Shown in pieces: positions 61,585 to 64,000 of a stretch of DNA of 64,000 bases. Source of the stretch: Rhodovarius crocodyli (GTDB taxonomy: Bacteria; Pseudomonadota; Alphaproteobacteria; Acetobacterales; Acetobacteraceae); the NCBI GenBank assembly GCA_945901085.1, contig CAMDJV010000007.1, forward strand, positions 1 to 64,000, read 5' to 3'. The notes beneath the pieces are model-generated. The model saw nothing but the letters and a program-made list of their open reading frames with translations. It was not told where the DNA came from and searched no databases. The translations under genes and the position numbers were made by a program. Within the stretch, counting starts at the first letter, position 1; each line of letters begins with the position of its first letter.

Positions 61585-62784
61585 ATGACCCCGACGGACC
61601 CCGAGGCTCAATCCATCCGTCGCCTGATCGCGATGTTCGCGCTCACCGGTTTCGCCACCTCGCTGATCATCAGGGTGACCGACCCGCTGGTGGCGGTCAT
61701 CGCCGATGATCTCACCACGTCGGTGGGCACCGTCGCCCTGCTGGCCTCCTCCTTCGCGCTGCCCTTTGCACTCATTCAGCCGCTGTTGGGCCCGGTGGGC
61801 GATGCACTTGGCAAGCGCCGGGTGATCCTGGTCTGCCAGGTCCTGCTGACGCTGCTGGTCGCCGCCGCGGCGATGGCGCCGGATTTCACCACGCTGATGA
61901 TCTTTCGTGCCCTGGCCGGGGCGGCGGCGGGCGGCACCATGCCGCTCACCCTTGCGGTGTTCGGCGATGAGGTGCCGCTCGCCCGGCGCCAGGTGGCCAT
62001 TGGCCGCTTTTTGGTCTTCACCATCATTGGCGGCGTGGCCGGCGGCGCCTTGGCGGCGGTGGTGGAACCGCTTTTCGGCTGGCGCGGGGTGTTGTGGATT
62101 TGTGCCGGCTTCTCGGCCATGGCTTCCTGCGTGCTGCTCTGGTCGCAGCTTCGCGCGCCCCCCGCCCCCACCCAAAGCTTCCAGCCGGTGATGGCCTTGC
62201 AGCGCTATGTCGGGCTGTTCCGCCTACCCGCGGCGCGGGTGCTCTATGCGGCGGTGGCCATCGAGGGCGGGCTGGTCTTTGGCGCCTTCCCGCATTTCGC
62301 ACCGCTGCTGGCCGAGCGCGGCCTGGGCGGCACCACCGAGGCCGGGCTCTCCCTCGCCGCTTTCGGCTGCGGCGGCTTCATCTATGCGGCCATTGTGGCG
62401 CAGGTGCTGCGGCTGATGGGGCAGGCCAATATGGTCCGCCTCGGCGGGTTTCTGGCCTTCTTGGCCCTGCTCGGCATGGCCCTGGCCTGGAGTGCGGCCA
62501 TCTTCATCGGCTGCGCTCTGTTGCTGGGCACCGGATTTTTCATGATCCACAACACCATCCAGGTCCGCGCCTCGGAAATCTCGCCCACCGCCCGGGCCTC
62601 GGGCCTGGCGATGCACTCCTTTTCCTTCTTCATCGGCCAAACGGCCGGGCCGGCGCTGATGGGTGTGGCGCTGGCGCTGCTGGGTTCCACCTTGGCTTTC
62701 ATCTGGGTGGCGGCGGCGCTGCTGGCGCTGGGTTGGTGGCTGAGCGTCACCGGGCCTGGAACAAAAAAAGAACATGGAGGCTGA
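61585..62784 (+). CDS. MFS transporter
   Basis: A 399-residue major facilitator protein with twelve hydrophobic segments. The loop 2-3 motif is GPVGDALGKRRVILVCQ, an acceptable version of the family A motif, and FRALAGAAAGGTMPLTLAVFGDEVP resembles drug-exporter (AraJ/DHA1-like) proteins. Substrate unknown; efflux is most likely. Divergent from the ferredoxin reductase gene with 82 nt between. Confidence 0.92.
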   Translation: MTPTDPEAQSIRRLIAMFALTGFATSLIIRVTDPLVAVIADDLTTSVGTVALLASSFALPFALIQPLLGPVGDALGKRRVILVCQVLLTLLVAAAAMAPDFTTLMIFRALAGAAAGGTMPLTLAVFGDEVPLARRQVAIGRFLVFTIIGGVAGGALAAVVEPLFGWRGVLWICAGFSAMASCVLLWSQLRAPPAPTQSFQPVMALQRYVGLFRLPAARVLYAAVAIEGGLVFGAFPHFAPLLAERGLGGTTEAGLSLAAFGCGGFIYAAIVAQVLRLMGQANMVRLGGFLAFLALLGMALAWSAAIFIGCALLLGTGFFMIHNTIQVRASEISPTARASGLAMHSFSFFIGQTAGPALMGVALALLGSTLAFIWVAAALLALGWWLSVTGPGTKKEHGG

Positions 62785-62823
62785 ACAAGTGGAAGCAAAT
62801 CCACCTGAATCAACAGCATGTCC

Positions 62824-62843
62824 CGATTCGCAAGAACGAATCG
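62824..62843 (+). terminator. Perfect 7-bp hairpin after the MFS gene
   Basis: CGATTCG (62824-62830) and CGAATCG (62837-62843) pair perfectly with a 6-nt loop, 40 nt after the stop. There is no T-run. The rest of this 187-nt gap holds A+T-richer sequence and a modest AAAGG before the antiporter gene; nothing else is recognisable. Confidence 0.4.
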
Positions 62844-62971
62844 CTGACGCAAAAAGGCAGCCATCATAAACTACAGCTTGTGTCCCTACCGCTTGATGGA
62901 CCACAAGCCCGTTCTCGCTTCGTGCAGGCATTCCGGCGCGATTCGCAACCCAAAAACCCCAAAGGTGCCCC

Positions 62972-64000
62972 ATGGCCGCCACCGCCCATGACAAAACGCC
63001 CTGGTGGGCCTGGCTCTTCCCCGCGCTCGGCCTGGTGCTCGTGCTGGCCGGCCTGCCCGCGCTCTCCCCCGCTGGGCTGCTGCTGGGAGCCATGCTCACA
63101 ATCTCGGTCTTCGCCGCCGTTCTGCATGCCGAGGTGGTGGCCGCCCGGCTGGGCGAGCCCTATGGCACGCTGATCCTGGCGCTGGCGGTCACGGTGATCG
63201 AAACGGCGCTGATCATCTCACTCATGGCCGATGGCGAGCACCCCGAACTCGCCCGCGATTCGGTCTTCGCCTCAATCATGATCGCGCTGAACGGCATTAT
63301 CGGGCTCTCCCTGGTGCTGGGCGGCGCGCGGCATCTCGAGCAGGGCTTCGCCGCCCGCGGCGCCTCGGCCTTCCTCACCGTGGTCATCACCATCGCCGTG
63401 CTCTGCCTGGTGCTGCCCAATTACACCACCACCATGCCGGGGCCGTATTTCTCGTCCCGCCAGCTTATCTTCGTCGCGGTGATGGCCCTGCTCACCTACG
63501 GCACCTTCCTCTTCGTCATGACGGTGCGCCACCGCGATGATTTCCTCCATGGCCATGGCATTGACCCCCATGGCCCCAAACCCTCCGCCGCACGCGCCTG
63601 GCTGGCCTTTGCGTTGATGCTGCTGGCGCTGATTGCAGTGGTGCTGCTGGCCAAGAAGCTGGCACCGGTGCTTGAGGCTGGGGTGACGTGGCTTGAGGCG
63701 CCCAAAAGCCTCTCAGGCGTGGTGATCGCTGCCCTGGTGCTGATGCCCGAAGGGCTTTCCGCGCTGCGGGCTGCCGCGCGCAATGACCTGCAAATGTCGC
63801 TCAACCTCTCGCTCGGCTCCGTGCTGGCCTGCATTGGCCTCACCATCCCAGCGGTGGCCTGCTTCTCGCTGCTCACCGGCGCGCGCCTGCAATTGGGCCT
63901 CGACCCCTCGGGCATGGTTCTGCTGGTGCTCACCTTCATGGTCAGCACCCTCACCCTGGCCACCGGCCGCTCCACCGTGCTGCAGGGGGCGGTTCACCTG
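62972..64000 (+). CDS. Calcium/sodium:proton antiporter, ChaA-type (cut by window end)
   Basis: The first 343 codons of a cation/proton antiporter of the CaCA superfamily; the gene runs off the window. VLHAEVVAARLGEPYGTLILALAVTVIETALIISLM contains the alpha-1 repeat with the essential Glu, and SGVVIAALVLMPEGLSALRAAARNDLQMSLNLSLGSVLACIGLTIP contains the alpha-2 repeat, the same pairing as ChaA. Ten or more hydrophobic segments are read. A His/Asp-rich loop (HRDDFLHGHGIDPHG) lies between halves and may bind metal. AAAGG precedes the ATG. Exports Ca, Na or K in known relatives. Confidence 0.93.
   Translation, partial: MAATAHDKTPWWAWLFPALGLVLVLAGLPALSPAGLLLGAMLTISVFAAVLHAEVVAARLGEPYGTLILALAVTVIETALIISLMADGEHPELARDSVFASIMIALNGIIGLSLVLGGARHLEQGFAARGASAFLTVVITIAVLCLVLPNYTTTMPGPYFSSRQLIFVAVMALLTYGTFLFVMTVRHRDDFLHGHGIDPHGPKPSAARAWLAFALMLLALIAVVLLAKKLAPVLEAGVTWLEAPKSLSGVVIAALVLMPEGLSALRAAARNDLQMSLNLSLGSVLACIGLTIPAVACFSLLTGARLQLGLDPSGMVLLVLTFMVSTLTLATGRSTVLQGAVHL

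Noticed and set aside
62785-62971. Possible Mn or Ca riboswitch before the ChaA-type antiporter
   Set aside because: I looked for the yybP-ykoY type core and did not find it; only one 7-bp hairpin is visible.

Overview
The window is a densely packed, very G+C-rich bacterial chromosome segment. Gene order and protein signatures point to an alphaproteobacterium, most likely Rhodospirillales/Acetobacteraceae: a dnaN-recF-gyrB cluster, J-domain protein-cobS-cobT, priA divergent from a fsa-DUF484-xerC operon, pal-cpoB-(CaiB)-tilS-ftsH-folP-glmM, and a Bug-type receptor operon. I read 62 protein-coding genes or gene parts. No tRNA, rRNA, CRISPR array or intact insertion sequence was seen, and no gene-free stretch is longer than about 230 bases. 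Many neighbours overlap by ATGA or TGATG, so translational coupling is common.

Layout. 1-5.6 kb: a heme peroxidase of the catalase fold, then a poorly characterised envelope locus (small membrane protein and RTX protein leftward; DUF6502 protein and a collagen-like DUF5666 lipoprotein rightward). 5.6-10.8 kb: replication and topology genes dnaN, recF, gyrB, then bolA. 10.8-15.4 kb: GDP-mannose synthesis (algA-type) between two glycosyltransferases. 15.5-19.8 kb: J-domain protein and aerobic cobaltochelatase subunits CobS and CobT, separated by an A+T-richer insert that holds a decayed copy of the cobT start. 19.8-26.9 kb: phytase-like esterase, sensor-kinase-like protein, xerC, DUF484, transaldolase, priA, rpsD with a clear promoter and structured leader, and a DUF1796-like protein coupled to rpsD.

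28-34.8 kb: a leftward envelope operon (peroxiredoxin, GT4, GT39-like membrane transferase, YdcF-like protein), YqgE/AlgH, and a small operon ilvE-rluA-type pseudouridine synthase-secreted protein. 34.9-37.6 kb: FkbM methyltransferase and a SuyAB/UxaA-type two-subunit lyase. 37.8-46.6 kb: pal, cpoB, a CoA-transferase, tilS, ftsH, folP, glmM, thiD, linking envelope integrity, tRNA modification, proteolysis, folate, peptidoglycan precursor and thiamine synthesis. 46.7-52.1 kb: a catabolic or uptake operon (Ldh-type dehydrogenase, unknown protein, two Bug receptors, one family-5 solute-binding protein). 52-61.5 kb: TPR glycosyltransferase-like protein, a sugar-type ABC transporter, a D-arginine-dehydrogenase-like flavoenzyme coupled to a PLP dehydratase, a membrane protein and a TrxR-like ferredoxin reductase. 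61.6-64 kb: an MFS exporter and a ChaA-type cation/proton antiporter cut by the window end.

The regions I find most unusual are the RTX/DUF6502/DUF5666 locus with stacked palindromes in its control region, the cobS-cobT insert with a cobT relic, a DUF1796-like protein that lacks the expected cysteine, a glycosyltransferase whose conserved N-terminus is reachable only from a non-AUG start, and a TilS with an altered PP-loop.
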